Positions 12,350 through 22,299 of a stretch of 25,960 nt of DNA are shown one piece after another. The first letter of the stretch is position 1. Each line of letters starts with the position of its first letter. Origin of the DNA: Pezizomycotina sp. ARF18 (Eukaryota; Ascomycota). A model generated the notes under the pieces. It saw only the letters and a list, made by a program, of their open reading frames with translations. It was not told where the DNA came from and made no database searches. The translations under genes and the position numbers were made by a program. The stretch is from assembly GCA_002224055.1 (NCBI GenBank), contig AZLU01000186.1, forward strand, positions 55,610 through 81,569, written 5' to 3'.

Positions 12350-12573
12350 GAAGAAGAAGAAGATTTGGAATAAATTTTGCCGCTACCGCTACCCTTAACC
12401 CACCTTGGCCCACTCTATATTTATCATTAGTATTATTATTGGTTATTCTTACACACAAAAACTACTCGGCTGACAGCCTCTCTCAGTCACGACTAATCTA
12501 AAAGAAAAGAAGCCCCAGCCAAACTCACATTCCGAATATCATATACTCTATGACGAGTTCTTACCTGTCACAG

Positions 12574-15500
12574 GGTTGGAGCAGACGAACAAGGATGCAA
12601 TAACGATAGATACTTTCCCTGGTTCGACAATTCCCATGCACGACACAGAGGAGGACACAGAATACTTGGACACGGCGACTTCGGGATGAGGAAGAAGACG
12701 AAAGGGTGGAAGACAGAAGAGGGATTTTGCCATTACTCCACTCGAAATCGGAAACGGCCTTGGATAGGGAAGGACGCGGTAAATGGGCGTATGATGATAT
12801 ATCCACGGCAGAAGATTCCCTCTGACATCGAGGTCTCCATCACCAACAAGTCCTGACGGGGGAAGTAGTTCGAGCAGCCGGGAGGACGAGAGTTCGGCTA
12901 CGTCAACCAACTCCAGCTCGTCTCGTTCGTCGAATTCGGTCGATGCTGACGGACGGAGCAGAGCCAAGGACGACCTAGTTGTTGCAAAGAGGAGGTCTTC
13001 AATCAGCCGCAGCCCACTCCGGAGATCTTTCACGATGAACTCGGTCGATACGGAGCCTGAAAAGCAGGACGGCGCCAGCACTCCCGAAAAGAAAGCGAGG
13101 CGACCCTTAGTATGGTATTCTCGAGAATATCTCCCAGCCTGAGGTCCCTACCCTTGCTCGTCTTAGATCGAGTCCTCAATGACCCTCTCGAATCTTGGCG
13201 GAAATGCCAAAAAACAAAGGATGAGCTTTGGCATGCTTTCGACAACTTGAAAGTGATTTTTCAAAGTAAGAGTTCTCTTTCCAAATTGGATTTCCCCATA
13301 CAACAGACTAGCGAAAAGATGAAGTTGTTAGGTTGATAATAAGGTTCAGAACACAATTCTAACAAAAATATTTCCATTGTAGGTTCTCGGATCGGCCAAA
13401 TCCCCACAAGGTTGCCATAACACGTGCCCACCTTATTCCTTTCCTTCGAAGTTCGACCAGAAAGCGTCACCTAGCAGTATAGGTATGGAAGAACTGGATA
13501 GGAGGGTTCGCGTTCTCCATCGGTGGTGGTCCGGACTCCTCGCGATCTTACGGAACAATGAGCCCCAAATCATGGCTGCGGCCGACAAACCAATAATATT
13601 GGAAGCAATAGCGGGCTTAATGGTTCGACCTGAATGGATATCTCCCCCGTCATCGCTGGCACCTTATTCGCTGCGCAGTCCATGCCGTCAGACTCCGTTT
13701 CCTCATTTTCTTCCGCATCTTCGCTCTACTCCCTCCAAAAATCCGTACAGCATAACATGCGCACGCTATACACGAATATCTTAACGGACACCCTCGCATA
13801 TCTCGTTGACAGGCTTTCTTTCCGACAGCTCCCAGCTTTGTACACTTTGCCGGAAAAGTCGTGGCCTATAATTCTTTTTTTGTCCGGAAGCAGGTGAAAT
13901 GCTGGTTGGGCTATGGGCTTTACATGCGACCCAAATATTCAGGGTCATGAGCGAGTATGGAATTGGGAGGAATACGGATTTGAGGGCGGTTGCTGAAGAT
14001 GTTATTAACGAGTTCCCTGTCTGTATACAACATCTGGGGTTAACAACCCTATCTTCGGCACTGAAATTCGTAAGACGCTCGCCGAAGAGACCCATCGGTA
14101 CAACGGTCAATTGGTACGGGCCGTGGGTCCCACGCTGGAGGGGCTACGACACAGACCTGTTGTTTGTGTTTATCAAACACTACCATATGCTTCTGGCCAA
14201 ATACCTACCCCTGGACGCTTCTCCCGCTGCGAGACTCTGTGCACCTGGTTTTGTTTACGTGCAAGCACAGCTGCTTACGGTGATTGACAAGACCATTCAT
14301 CGCAGATTATCGCCTGCCCAAATGGCAGAATATAGCCCGGTCCTTCCTCTGTAACTTTCGATGATGTTCTAGAAGGGGCACCTCCACCATCACCAAATCC
14401 TAGGCATGCGCCGAGGAACGGTCCCGAAAATAAGGTTTTCGTTATGGTGCGAGACGTCTCTGCGGATCAGAAGTATTGCTCTCTGAGGATGAAACAAATA
14501 TTCGCTGAAACGATCGCAGCACTACTAAAAGCGGGCACGAAAAAGGTCCAGGCAATGGATCACGCGGCTTGTGTTGTTTTATGCGATGTTCTCGAGGAAG
14601 GGCTCGTTCTGCTCAGAAGTTCGAAAAGATGGAACAGACTTCGAAAACCAACTTCGTTGATTGGCCGTTTTTACTCGAAGTTTTGAAAAAATGATTGAAA
14701 ACCAGAACAACATGTCAGAACTGCGGGTGTTTTCGTTTCTTTACACGCTATGGGACCAAATAATGGAGGACCAGGAGAGGTTGAGGTTGATTGTTCTTGA
14801 TTGGATGCTCTCAGAGGACATATGGAATCGTTTCTTCTGTCACTGGTGTCCTATGGTTCGTTCTTACTATATGAGGCTGCTCTGCTGGAGGGTCGCCCAC
14901 TTTAGCGGTAACAACGAAACTTCTCAGGTGCAAGCGTAAGTTCATTCCAACCCACCTCAAATATAACTTAAGCTGGATTTATTAGTCTATGACAATATCT
15001 TTTTCGCTACTCGAAGACGATCAAATGCTAACGGAAGGCTCTTTTTTTTTCCGGAGCAGTGATGTGTATCGCCTACTAGAGTCCAGATTAAAGGAATCGT
15101 TCGCCAACTACCTCTGGATTAAGGATCAAGCGGATCAAGGCAAACATCCTCGGGTTCTAGTCGGCCCCTGTGCACCCGCACCGAACCGGAGAATGACGAT
15201 CGTTCAATGCGAGCCCAGCATGCTATCATCTGGCAAGATATTCTCCTTCGAAGGCATACCTGTTACAAACGTTGTCGGGGTTCTGCCAGGAGAGACATCG
15301 TTTAATATACCTCCTCCAGCACCAATTCCACCGCAGCGGTCCGCGACAGCTCCTCCTATACAAGACACGATACCGACAGAGAAGCCTGCAGAGTCCGTTG
15401 GATCGTCCTTCAAAAGACGATGGACATCCTTCAAAAACTTGCTCAGCAGTTCGAACGATGGCTCTGAATCTAATCCGAAAAGCAAACAAATTATAACAAC

Positions 15501-15902
15501 GGCAGCAACACTCCTCCTCGCAAAAGCCAACCCGCTCCCGAGGTATATGTTCCGCCACCGTTGCCTCGGCGCCGTCCTTCAGGTTCAGCCTTGAACAGGT
15601 CGAAAAAGCTCCGCCGATCACCCGTCATCGACAACTTAACCCGCCCAGACTCCCCCACAAACCCAAGAGTTTTTGAACACTTATAGGCCCCCAGTCGACA
15701 GATCACCCGAACTGCCAGCTGATTTCAGAGCACCACCAGACTGGAAGATACTAGGAAAGTCTCTCTCCGAATGGTCCCTGATTGTAGATGAGGCCGAAAA
15801 CTATTTCGAAAGAAGAAAGTCCGAAAACGGACGATTCTCCGGTCCAATAGAGCGCCGATGTTAACCATCGAGTACTCAAGAAGTAATAAGGATGCTTCTT
15901 GA
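12574..15902 (+). CDS. DUF1765-family fungal protein of unknown function
   Basis: A large fungal protein that I recognise from memory as the DUF1765 family; its biochemical role is unknown. Order of recognisable parts: a Ser-rich disordered N-terminus (12574-13100); VLDRVLNDPLESWRKC and DELWHAFDNL (about 13150-13250); an intron ending at 13382; VAITRAHLIPFLR; RVLHRWWSGLL with LEAIAGLMVRPEW (13500-13635); FAGKVVAYNSFF followed by a Pro-Glu-Ala-Gly-Glu stretch (13840-13900); VDWPFLLEVLK (14665); then ELRVFSFLYTLWDQI, LDWMLSEDIWNRFFCHWCPM and RSYYMRLLCWRVAHF (14720-14910). A short intron follows at 14936-14985, then LESRLKESFANYLWIKDQAD, a Pro/Ser-rich linker and a terminal LSEWSLIVDEAENYFERRK. 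The 5' end is uncertain: a good 3' splice site (CTGTCACAG) ends at 12573, so the start codon may be in an upstream exon. Frame changes occur at a dozen or more points (for example 13139, 13455, 13632, 14352, 14690, 15050). The one at 14690 fits loss of one A. The stop is TAA at 15862 or TGA at 15900, depending on the frame. Confidence 0.85.
13266..13382 (+). other. Intron in the DUF1765 gene
   Basis: It has a GTAAGA donor at 13266, a CTAAC-like branch site near 13357 and a TTGTAG acceptor ending at 13382. Conserved coding sequence resumes directly after it. The phase on the two sides does not match exactly, which is attributed to a nearby base loss. Confidence 0.6.
14936..14985 (+). other. 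Short intron (50 bp) in the DUF1765 gene
   Basis: It has a GTAAGT donor at 14936, an AACTTAA branch-like site and a TTATTAG acceptor ending at 14985. It separates the RLLCWRVAHF block from the DVYRLLESRL block. One missing base just after it is needed to keep the frame. Confidence 0.6.
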
Positions 15903-17065
15903 TGTAGAGTCAAAAATTTCCTTAATACTCTGAGAAGATGAAGAAAAGAAATGCGTTATCAGCATAAGCGTTAGCGTTGCTTTCCTGGTCTTTTTTTCCC
16001 CCTTCATTGTTGTCCTTTTCTTTCGTTGATGACTTTTACCTATCATATCACTTTGAATATATATCCCTTTCTTGTGGCACTTTTTCGTTCGTATTTTTTT
16101 TTCAAACGCGGTTATTTCCATACCTATTTCCATGCTATCTCTCCACACTAACAGAACGAGAGGAAACACAAGGCGAGTTCTCTGTTTCCATACTTGTTCA
16201 GATGGTAATGATTGGGCACGAACTGCGGCACTTTTATCAATAATTGCATTCTGCTGGCGTTTTTGAGGGACCTTTATAAGGAACAACGGCCCTTGAATAG
16301 GAGATGTTTTAGAAATCGAAAAAAGAGACGTTCTAAAAGCACAAAATCATCCTTTATTTTCTTTATAAAAAACTTTCCCTTATTGTAACTGGTATCCATT
16401 TCTTGTTTATAAGTCGGATAAAAAAACCTCTGCTTTCGCTGTTGCATTAAATTATCCTTAATTTTTGTACTATGTTTTTTCCTTTGTCTTATTACTCTCG
16501 AGTTGCTGTACATTCTGAATCGGGTTTCTGTATAATGACTGTTTTCATTGTAATGCGTTTGTATTTTTATTTTATTCCGTTTTGTTTACAAAAGAAGGGT
16601 CATATCCCGTGTTTCCACACTTTGTGTTGGCTTAGGCATTCGACAGATTGAAATCAAAGATACCATTATCGTTTTCTTCTTTTTCTTTTCTGTTTTTTTC
16701 CTTTTTCTCGACTTCATTTATATATCCTTGCAGAGAATCGAGTAATCGATATTACTTGTCTAGGTATTCTTGAACAGTGTGAGCAAGAGAATTCCAAATA
16801 TGACATTTGTTTCCCCGACATGCTTGCTTACGAGGGTGATGATAGAACTAAAAATATGAGGAAGGTTGTATATAAAGTACGAAAAAATAGTGATGTATTT
16901 GTCGCAACGGACTACCAAGCCGTGAACCGTGATCAAGGATGTTGGAGATCTTTGGTGTTGAGAATTTTAAAATTATCGAAAAATGAATATGCCAAGCCTT
17001 CTTTGCTTCTTTCTTTTTCTTAACCAGAGAAAAGCTAAACGTAAAAATTTTCGCTAGCGACCCAG
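15903..17065. other. Spacer between the DUF1765 gene and NHP2
   Basis: It contains the 3' region of DUF1765 and the upstream region of NHP2. It is pyrimidine-rich on the plus strand at about 15985-16130 and 16670-16715, with T runs. The only notable open frame is at about 16716-17023 and is listed separately as doubtful. Confidence 0.6.
16716..17023 (+). CDS. Doubtful small open frame, hypothetical
   Basis: A plus-strand frame is open for roughly 100 codons and includes EQENSKYDICFPDMLAY and NSDVFVATDYQAVNRDQG before a TAA at 17021. The first in-frame ATG is at 16820, giving 67 residues. The composition is more protein-like than other spurious frames, and a CTTGCAG acceptor-like site lies at its left edge, so it could be an exon. 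I recognise no family, domain or motif. It sits between a pyrimidine-rich stretch and the A33 tract upstream of NHP2 and may be chance. Confidence 0.2.

Positions 17066-17098
<33 letters not shown>
17066..17098. repeat. A33 homopolymer upstream of NHP2
   Basis: An uninterrupted run of 33 A, ending 123 bases before the NHP2 start codon. It may act as a nucleosome-depleting promoter element (inference). Its exact length is uncertain. Confidence 0.9.
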
Positions 17099-17100
<2 letters not shown>

Positions 17101-17221
17101 TCTTAAGCGACAAAATACCTTGAACCTACACTATTCTCCACAGAGCAATTCCTCCTTCAATTCGACTCCCGAATCACCTTACCTCATTTTTTTAAACGTC
17201 TTATCTACTTATTTTGACACA

Positions 17222-18201
17222 ATGGGCAAAGACAAATCCACAAGAAGGACAAGGAGCACAAGGACAAAGACAAAAAGTCCAAGAGGAAGTCCCAGGGCGT
17301 GAAGACACCACCGCGGTCACAGATGGAGCGAGCTCGCCGTTGCAGCATCAATGTCGCCGCCCCGCTGAACGCAGACGCCAAGGTCTCGAAAAAGTCGAAG
17401 AAGGACAAAAAGGACAAAGAGCGACAGAAATCGTCGTCAAAGCACAAGAGCGCCTCCCCAGCGGTTGCGGACGCTCTCCTCGACGCTCTAGAGGATAAAG
17501 ACGTGATAGTCGGTAAAAAGGACGAGAAAGATGACCTGATGCTGATGGAGATCGACACGGAAGGGAATATTAAGGGTGGTACCGCTGAGGGTGTCAAGCT
17601 GGTCAAGGACGGACAGGTCGTTACAGGCGCGCTCGTGCCGTTCGCGAAGCCGTTGGCGGAAGGCAAATTGGCAAAGAAAGTCTGAAACGTCAAGAAGGGT
17701 AAGCTAACTAACACCTTTATCTTAACTCGGACAAGAAAAAAAAAAAATGAAAGGCTAATGTATGGAATTCTCGCAAACAGCCGCGAAAACCAAGTCGCTG
17801 AAGAGAGCGTGAAGGAAGTCCAGAAGTCGCTGCGCAAGTCGCCAATGGCCAAGCCCTCGTCAACGTTCGATGCCTCGTCAACACCGCTACTTGTACTTGC
17901 GGGAGACATATCGCCCGAAGACGTTATCTCACATCTTCCTGTGCTAGCTGAGGATCACGGCGTTCCGTACGTCTTCGTAACTTCTAGGGCAGAACTTGGT
18001 GCTGCGGGTGCCACTAAGAGACCTACAAGCGTTGTCATGATCTCGCCACCCGGTACAGGCGCGGGAAAGAAGAGAAGCGAAGGATGGAGAAGACGCAAGG
18101 AAGCTATGAAGAAGATCAAGGAAGAGGAGGAAGAGTTTAAGACTGCGTTCGTAGAGTTGGTGAAAGAAGTTGAAGGCGTCACGAGAGCGCTCAGGGTTTG
18201 A
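17222..18201 (+). CDS. NHP2: H/ACA ribonucleoprotein complex subunit 2 (L7Ae family)
   Basis: Core protein of H/ACA snoRNPs, which guide pseudouridylation and processing of rRNA in the nucleolus; it binds the guide RNA with Cbf5, Nop10 and Gar1. The start codon at 17222 has A at -3. Exon 1 (17222-17698) encodes MGKDK, a Lys/Asp-rich low-complexity region (KKDKEHKDKDKKSKRK, then KKSKKDKKDKERQK), an acidic linker and the fold entry LVPFAKPLAEGKLAKKV. The intron is 17699-17780, with a GTAAGC donor, an internal A run and a CAAACAG acceptor. Exon 2 (17781-18201) gives VKEVQKSLRK, LLVLAGDISPEDVISHLPVL, AEDHGVPYVFVTSRAELGAA and GATKRPTSVVMI, the classic L7Ae/NHP2 signature. A Lys/Glu-rich C-terminal tail ends at a TGA. 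The extended N-terminus makes it longer than the yeast protein. Frame problems lie near 17237, at 17683 (in-frame TGA where KKVLKLVKK is expected) and near 17807 (GG read as G). The family assignment is secure. Confidence 0.97.
17699..17780 (+). other. Intron of NHP2
   Basis: An 82-base intron from the GTAAGC donor to the CAAACAG acceptor, with a GCTAAT branch-like site and an internal A12 run. Joining the flanks restores the expected continuity from VKK to AKTKSLKR, apart from the neighbouring frame problems. Confidence 0.85.
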
Positions 18202-18940
18202 ATTAGGTGGAGTAGATGTTGTTTGAAGGGAAAGATATTATGTCATAATACACTACCAATTAGATGTTCAAACTAGATCGAAGCTACTTGTGATCTTGAT
18301 TGAGCCATCTATTATTTTGCTCTTCCTCATTGTACTATTATTATTATAGATCTCAGATGCTATTTATTTTTAACGCTTATATTCTTACTTATAGTTATTA
18401 ACACGTTTGTCTATAGTGTTTTTAGTTCTTTACCTATGCCTTGCCGGCCTTCCAGAAGTTTTCGGCAATGCTTCCTAAAAACAGCGGCGGGCGGTGCTTC
18501 TACAGATCGTATTCATTTTCACGAAACTACTTAAGAAGCATCGTGAAATTGCCGTTTCTTGCACGTGTTTATGTTCTAGACTTTCACGGCAGGTCTCGAT
18601 CGTCTTTTTTCCATCTCAAGGGGAGAACAAATAAGCATCCCCTAGTGCCACAATCAGCCGTAAAAAATGACGTTGTATTTGTATAATGCAGATATTTAGA
18701 GAAACGACGTGAACACAATTATGAAACAAGCGCCTCCCCTTCTCTCGGATCTCTTCTCTATGTCATACGAGATAAACCAAACCTTTAAGCTTTGTACAAA
18801 GTGTCATCTTTGACCCCCTTTTTTTTGGTTCAATTATAGTACTTAAAGCTTTGTATGTACCACCGTTATTCCTCATCGGCGTATAACGCACGTCCTTCTT
18901 TGCTGTTTAGGAAATGATTCCTGTTTCGAGATATCAAATG
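18202..18940. other. Spacer between NHP2 and QCR8 (converging 3' ends)
   Basis: It holds the 3' UTRs of the two convergent genes. At about 18431-18480 the minus strand has an acceptor-like TTTTTAG followed by codons for SIAENFWKAGKA and a TAG. This could be the last exon of an unidentified minus-strand gene or chance. The plus-strand open frame at 18441-18686 overlaps it and looks spurious. Confidence 0.45.
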
Positions 18941-18989
18941 TCAGCTGTGCTCCTGTAGATCCAAAAGTATTGTACTTTTTTGCGAGTCA

Positions 18990-19721
18990 TAACGTTGAAT
19001 CTCGCCCACAAAGATTCTCCCTTGCTTGCTGTAGAGAGGCTGGGTAAGAGACAAACATAGATGTCTGTTTTTCGAAATTCCAAATAATTTTGCATGACGC
19101 ATGCGTGTTACATGTATACCATCGAGGCAAAAGCGGAGGGGCTAAGGCCTAAAGAATCCAAGAGCCGCAGATATTGTCCTCACCTGTTATTCGCCCATTG
19201 GATCGTGTATTACCGCCACGAATGGCGGGACGACGTACAGGACTTGACCGCGGAATCGGCGCCAGGAGTTGAAGATGGCGTTGTGCAGTGCTCCGGCCAA
19301 AGGACGCTGGCGGTTCGCGGCGAGAGTGTAAACGTTGACGCCTTTCTGCTTGGGTCCGTCTGCAAAATTGCTCCTGTTTTGTTAGCCAATTCTTGTTTTT
19401 GACTCATTGGTCCATCTGCGATGCCTCATATCCCATCCAAATAGGCGGTTGGGGAAGGCCAATGGCCACTGCTTCGTAATGTAGGGATTAGCGTTTGCCA
19501 GGAGAAGTTGTACGCACAGAAGTCCCCCCAGTTGCCCACGTAACTAATTAGGAAAAGAAGCCTCAGTTAGCAATTACGAAACGTATTCTATCGCTGAATG
19601 CGTGAATTCTGGCCATTGCGGTCCTGCCAAAGCCCCAACCGTCCGCCGAACAAACACGCATCTAGGCAAAAGCCACCAACAGGGTAACCTTACGTATTCG
19701 GTCCCCTTTCACCGCCGCCAT
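18990..19721 (-). CDS. QCR8: Cytochrome b-c1 complex subunit 8 (ubiquinol-cytochrome c reductase)
   Basis: Small single-span subunit of mitochondrial complex III that contacts cytochrome b in the inner membrane. The gene is split into very small exons. Exon 1 (19721-19694, 28 bases) reads MGGGERGPN if one G collapsed after ATGG is allowed. Exon 2 (19543-19518, 26 bases) reads YVGNWGDF. Exon 3 (19359-19184) reads GPKQKGVNVYTLAANRQRPL, AGALHNAIFNSWRRFRGQVL, YVVPPFVAV and, after a frame change, YTIQWANN. This follows the family order: W-G, P-x-QKG, NRQRPLAG-LH-AIFN-WRR, QVLY, PP, then the membrane segment and WA. Donors are GTAAGG, GTGCGT and GTGAGG; acceptors are AATTAG and TTTTGCAG with a CTAAC branch site. 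Exon 4 is tentative: LYSKQGRIFVGE near 19039-18990 fits the family's L-x-SK-x-GR tail. Its stop is unresolved, so the left boundary is approximate. The core exon makes the identification strong. Confidence 0.88.
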
Positions 19722-20706
19722 CTTCTCTGTTTTTCTTCTTCTTTACAGTTTCGTCAGGGTAAGGGATGCTAGGTTGTTTCGATAGATGACAATCGCGCAG
19801 ATGAATTCGTAGTCTTCAGAGATGGGGGATTGAAAGATGTTTTTTTTGTTAAAGGCTTTTATTTCAATCCTTGACGTTATTGAATAACAAGATTTATTTT
19901 TTTAGCGGGCAAAAATAAAAGAAGCGATATTACTGGTGGGGCGGCCAACTAGCCTTTCTTGGCAATTTTCGGCCGTCCGCGTTTACAGCGTTTAAAAAAT
20001 AAAAATAGCGAGCAATCAAGCTCACAGTTGGGTTTTAAATGCTATTACTAAGTAGCTCTATAGCATGCGGTATTGTGTCTTTCGAGAGCTTCCCTTGATG
20101 GATACGTTCGTTAATACGTTCTACTATTTCTTTGTTGGGATATAAGGCTGAAGAATGACTTGCAGCCTGCTTCATGAATGGATTCTACTCTCAGATTCCT
20201 AGCCATAAGAGTATGTAGCGTATATTTGTTGATGTGTTATATTATATCGATTGAGCTTAATTCCAACATCAGGGTATTAAAACGTGGACGATTTGTATAG
20301 CATGCATCTCTCTCAATCTAGAACCACAAAGAACCCAGAGCTATAGCTCGTATTCTTATCAGCATCTCGTGCTCTTTCGGTACGATGACACACTCTTTTC
20401 TTCAAGAAATATTTCGAATGTCTAAGATTATGCGATCCAATATAAATAGCAATGGATCGTAAAGTATCAAGCACTATTCAGCGATCACAATCGAAATAGC
20501 CAGTTATTTGACCCGGCTGTTTCGCTCTCCTTCAAGACCTAGGACATCTCACCACGGATAGGCTTTACTTTGATGAAAATACCAAACAACGAAGGTGGTG
20601 ATCTACATGTGATTTTACGTTTTCTCAAGCGAAAGACCGTATACAACCCTTACTTACTCTTCGAGCCATAGTCTATCTCGAATTTTAGCCCTGCCTATCG
20701 CTAAAA
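19722..20706. other. Spacer between QCR8 and the small Cys/His protein gene
   Basis: The left end is the QCR8 promoter/5' UTR; on the minus strand it is purine-rich just upstream of the start. No protein-like frame, RNA gene or clear repeat was recognised in the rest. Confidence 0.6.
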
Positions 20707-21149
20707 ATGTGCCGCCTTACCATCGTAAGATACACATGCGGCCACTTTGCTCCGAAGCAGCTGTATCCCAATGGGCATGATGACAAGGGCACTTGGATTG
20801 AATACAGAGGGAAAAAACACGATCACTATCATCGCCTTGTCCATCATTCAAAGTAATCTACGAAGATTCGGATGACGAGGGCGGCTGCGGCAAGTGCGCC
20901 AAAACGCACCTGGAGTTGACAGAGAGAATGAGAACGTATGCGCGCAAAGCTAATGCCAGGTTGCAGGAAAAGATGGACCTCATGGAGCGGGAGATGGATG
21001 ATCAAGAAAGAAGGCGCCGCAAGAAGCCAGACGCTGAGATCAAGGCCGAATTTGGAGGCATTTGGAGTCGCACAAACGAAACCGCCAAAGGCACTGTGAA
21101 GGGTCGCCAATATGAGAGACCGACAAAACATACGATGCGAGAAGCTTGA
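20707..21149 (+). CDS. Small hypothetical fungal protein with CGH and CxxC motifs
   Basis: The start codon at 20707 opens MCRLTIVRYTCGHFAPKQLY. After a frame change in an A6 run (20812-20817) the other frame continues SLSSPCPSFKVIYEDSDDEG and GCGKCAKTHLEL. A charged, probably helical segment follows (RKANARLQEKMDLMEREMDD, QERRRRKKPDAE), and the end is KHTMREA with TGA. The total is about 145 residues. The N-terminal Cys-Gly-His plus the later Cys-Gly-Lys-Cys could bind a zinc ion, and the middle is acidic. Short fungal proteins starting MC with an early CGH are common in Pezizomycotina and have no assigned function, as far as I know. The single homopolymer frame break favours a real gene with a base-count error. 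No function is proposed. Confidence 0.55.
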
Positions 21150-21810
21150 GCAACGTCATCGGCGTTTCAGCGTATGTATGCTGATGCGAGAAAAAAAATA
21201 GTGTAAATCAAAGAAAATCAGCCGTACCACCTGTTAAAGTTTGTCATTTCTATGGGTTGGCGGGACTTTGTGATAGGTGGTATGAGTATGGAGATAGAAA
21301 CTTTGCGCTGGCTGTTCTTGAATACAATCGAGACCGAGATTGTGCAACTTGCCATTTTTGAAAACTGGTATTTGTAACTGAGAAGACTTGAAGATTGAAA
21401 GGGCGCAAGGTGATACAATTTAATTATTGTCAATTGGTGTCGTCGAAGTGCAGTATTTATGATGCGATATAATAAATCATATTGCATATTGAATTACATC
21501 AGGTTACTGGTGGGATCTGTTGTGAAAGTAAGCCGTCCTTGCAAGGCAGGGATTCGAACGGCAGCAGATAAACAGAAGTTTGATCTGCGCATGTAAATAG
21601 GTCATGCATGCATGTACCTATGCAGCTACCGCGCAGAAAGTGCCTTAGAAGAAAAGAAAAAGAGAAAGGATGGCCATATGGTGGTTATAGGGGAAATTTT
21701 TCTTTACTATGAGCCTTTTTCCGTTGCTGTTATGTCTCGCTCTCCATCGCCTTTTCGTAGCTTCGAGAGGGGCGGTTTGGCAAGGGAAAAAAACCTTTTC
21801 TATTTTTCTC

Positions 21811-21811
<1 letters not shown>
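21150..21811. other. Spacer left of the repeat cluster
   Basis: 3' flank of the small Cys/His protein gene. No coding frame was recognised. A GATTCGAAC-like string at 21550-21558 resembles a tRNA T-loop on the minus strand but lacks the paired stems. CATG-rich sequence (GTCATGCATGCATGTACC) lies near 21601-21618. Confidence 0.5.
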
Positions 21812-21845
<34 letters not shown>

Positions 21846-21952
21846 AGGCCCGTTTTTTTTGACGGTTCAGGAAATAGTCCTTCCTGATTCGGGTTTTCGT
21901 TGTTCCGGTCGAATTTGAAATATTAATATAGAAGGACGGCTAATCTTGCCTC
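21812..21952. repeat. Dispersed hairpin repeat, copy A, with A31 tract
   Basis: A run of 31 A (21812-21842) is followed by TTTAGGCCCG, a T8 run, GACGG, then a perfect 7-bp inverted repeat, TCAGGAA / TTCCTGA (21867-21873 and 21881-21887), around the loop ATAGTCC. Next come ATTCGG and GTCGAATTTGAAATAT. Similarity to copy B continues to a TCTTGCCTC string ending near 21952. The same layout recurs at 25866-25960. Confidence 0.8.
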
Positions 21953-22047
21953 TCTTATCCTGTTTTTCTAAGTACCTTTGTATCTTTTTATTCAATCTAA
22001 CTTTGGTGGCAACAAACCGCCAAGCTTTTCCAAAGTTGATCATATCG

Positions 22048-22288
22048 TGCTGGTAATATTGATACACATGATGCTCTTTCTTTAAGAGGCTATAATATTT
22101 TGCTGGTACTTATCATGATATGTTGGTACAAACATATATTCTTGCCACTATAATATTTAAGACAGACATGTGATGTTGATACGAACATCCAATGTTAATA
22201 CGAACATGCAATGTTGATACGAACATGCAATGTTGATACGAAATGCAATGTTTGAACATCCAATGTTGGTACGAATATGTAATGTTGA
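22048..22288. repeat. Minisatellite, 19-bp unit
   Basis: The regular core at 22166-22288 has about seven units of the form ACATGCAATGTTGATACGA. Units 3 and 4 are identical, others differ by 1-3 bases, one is shortened, and the last lacks its end. Degenerate traces (GGTAATATTGATACACATG, GATATGTTGGTACAAACAT) extend left to about 22048. Within the array ATGTT and AACAT form a short inverted repeat around GATACG. There is no coding sequence. It lies between copies A and B of the hairpin repeat. Confidence 0.85.
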
Positions 22289-22299
22289 AAAAAAGTTTT

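Larger units (their letters stand above)
9901..12573. other. Gene-free spacer, right part, and DUF1765 upstream region
   Basis: No conserved protein was recognised, although 10720-11020 and 11230-11340 have a more gene-like base composition. Homopolymers and palindromes include A15 at 10025-10039, A8T10 at 10355-10372, A6T11 at 10696-10712, T13A21 at 10804-10837, T27 at 11537-11563 and T34 at 12315-12348. A TTCC microsatellite lies near 11884-11905. From about 11640 to 12090 the plus strand is pyrimidine-rich, which fits a promoter or 5' UTR feeding the plus-strand DUF1765 gene. An upstream exon of that gene could lie here. Confidence 0.55.

Noticed and set aside
12548-13081. 177-codon open frame on the minus strand
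   Set aside because: Antisense of the Ser-rich N-terminal part of the DUF1765 gene. The plus strand joins smoothly to the conserved part.
15204-15621. Overlapping open frames on the minus strand
   Set aside because: Antisense of the Pro/Ser-rich C-terminal region of the DUF1765 gene; no recognisable domain.
17205-17909. 234-codon open frame on the minus strand
   Set aside because: It is the antisense shadow of NHP2, whose plus-strand product is clearly conserved. The antisense product is Ser/Phe-rich without any motif.
21540-21565. Possible tRNA T-loop (GATTCGAAC) on the minus strand
   Set aside because: The flanking bases do not pair into a T stem, and no A box or acceptor stem could be found.
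22166-22288. CRISPR-like array
   Set aside because: Units are contiguous 19-bp repeats without unique spacers, in a eukaryotic genome; it is a minisatellite.
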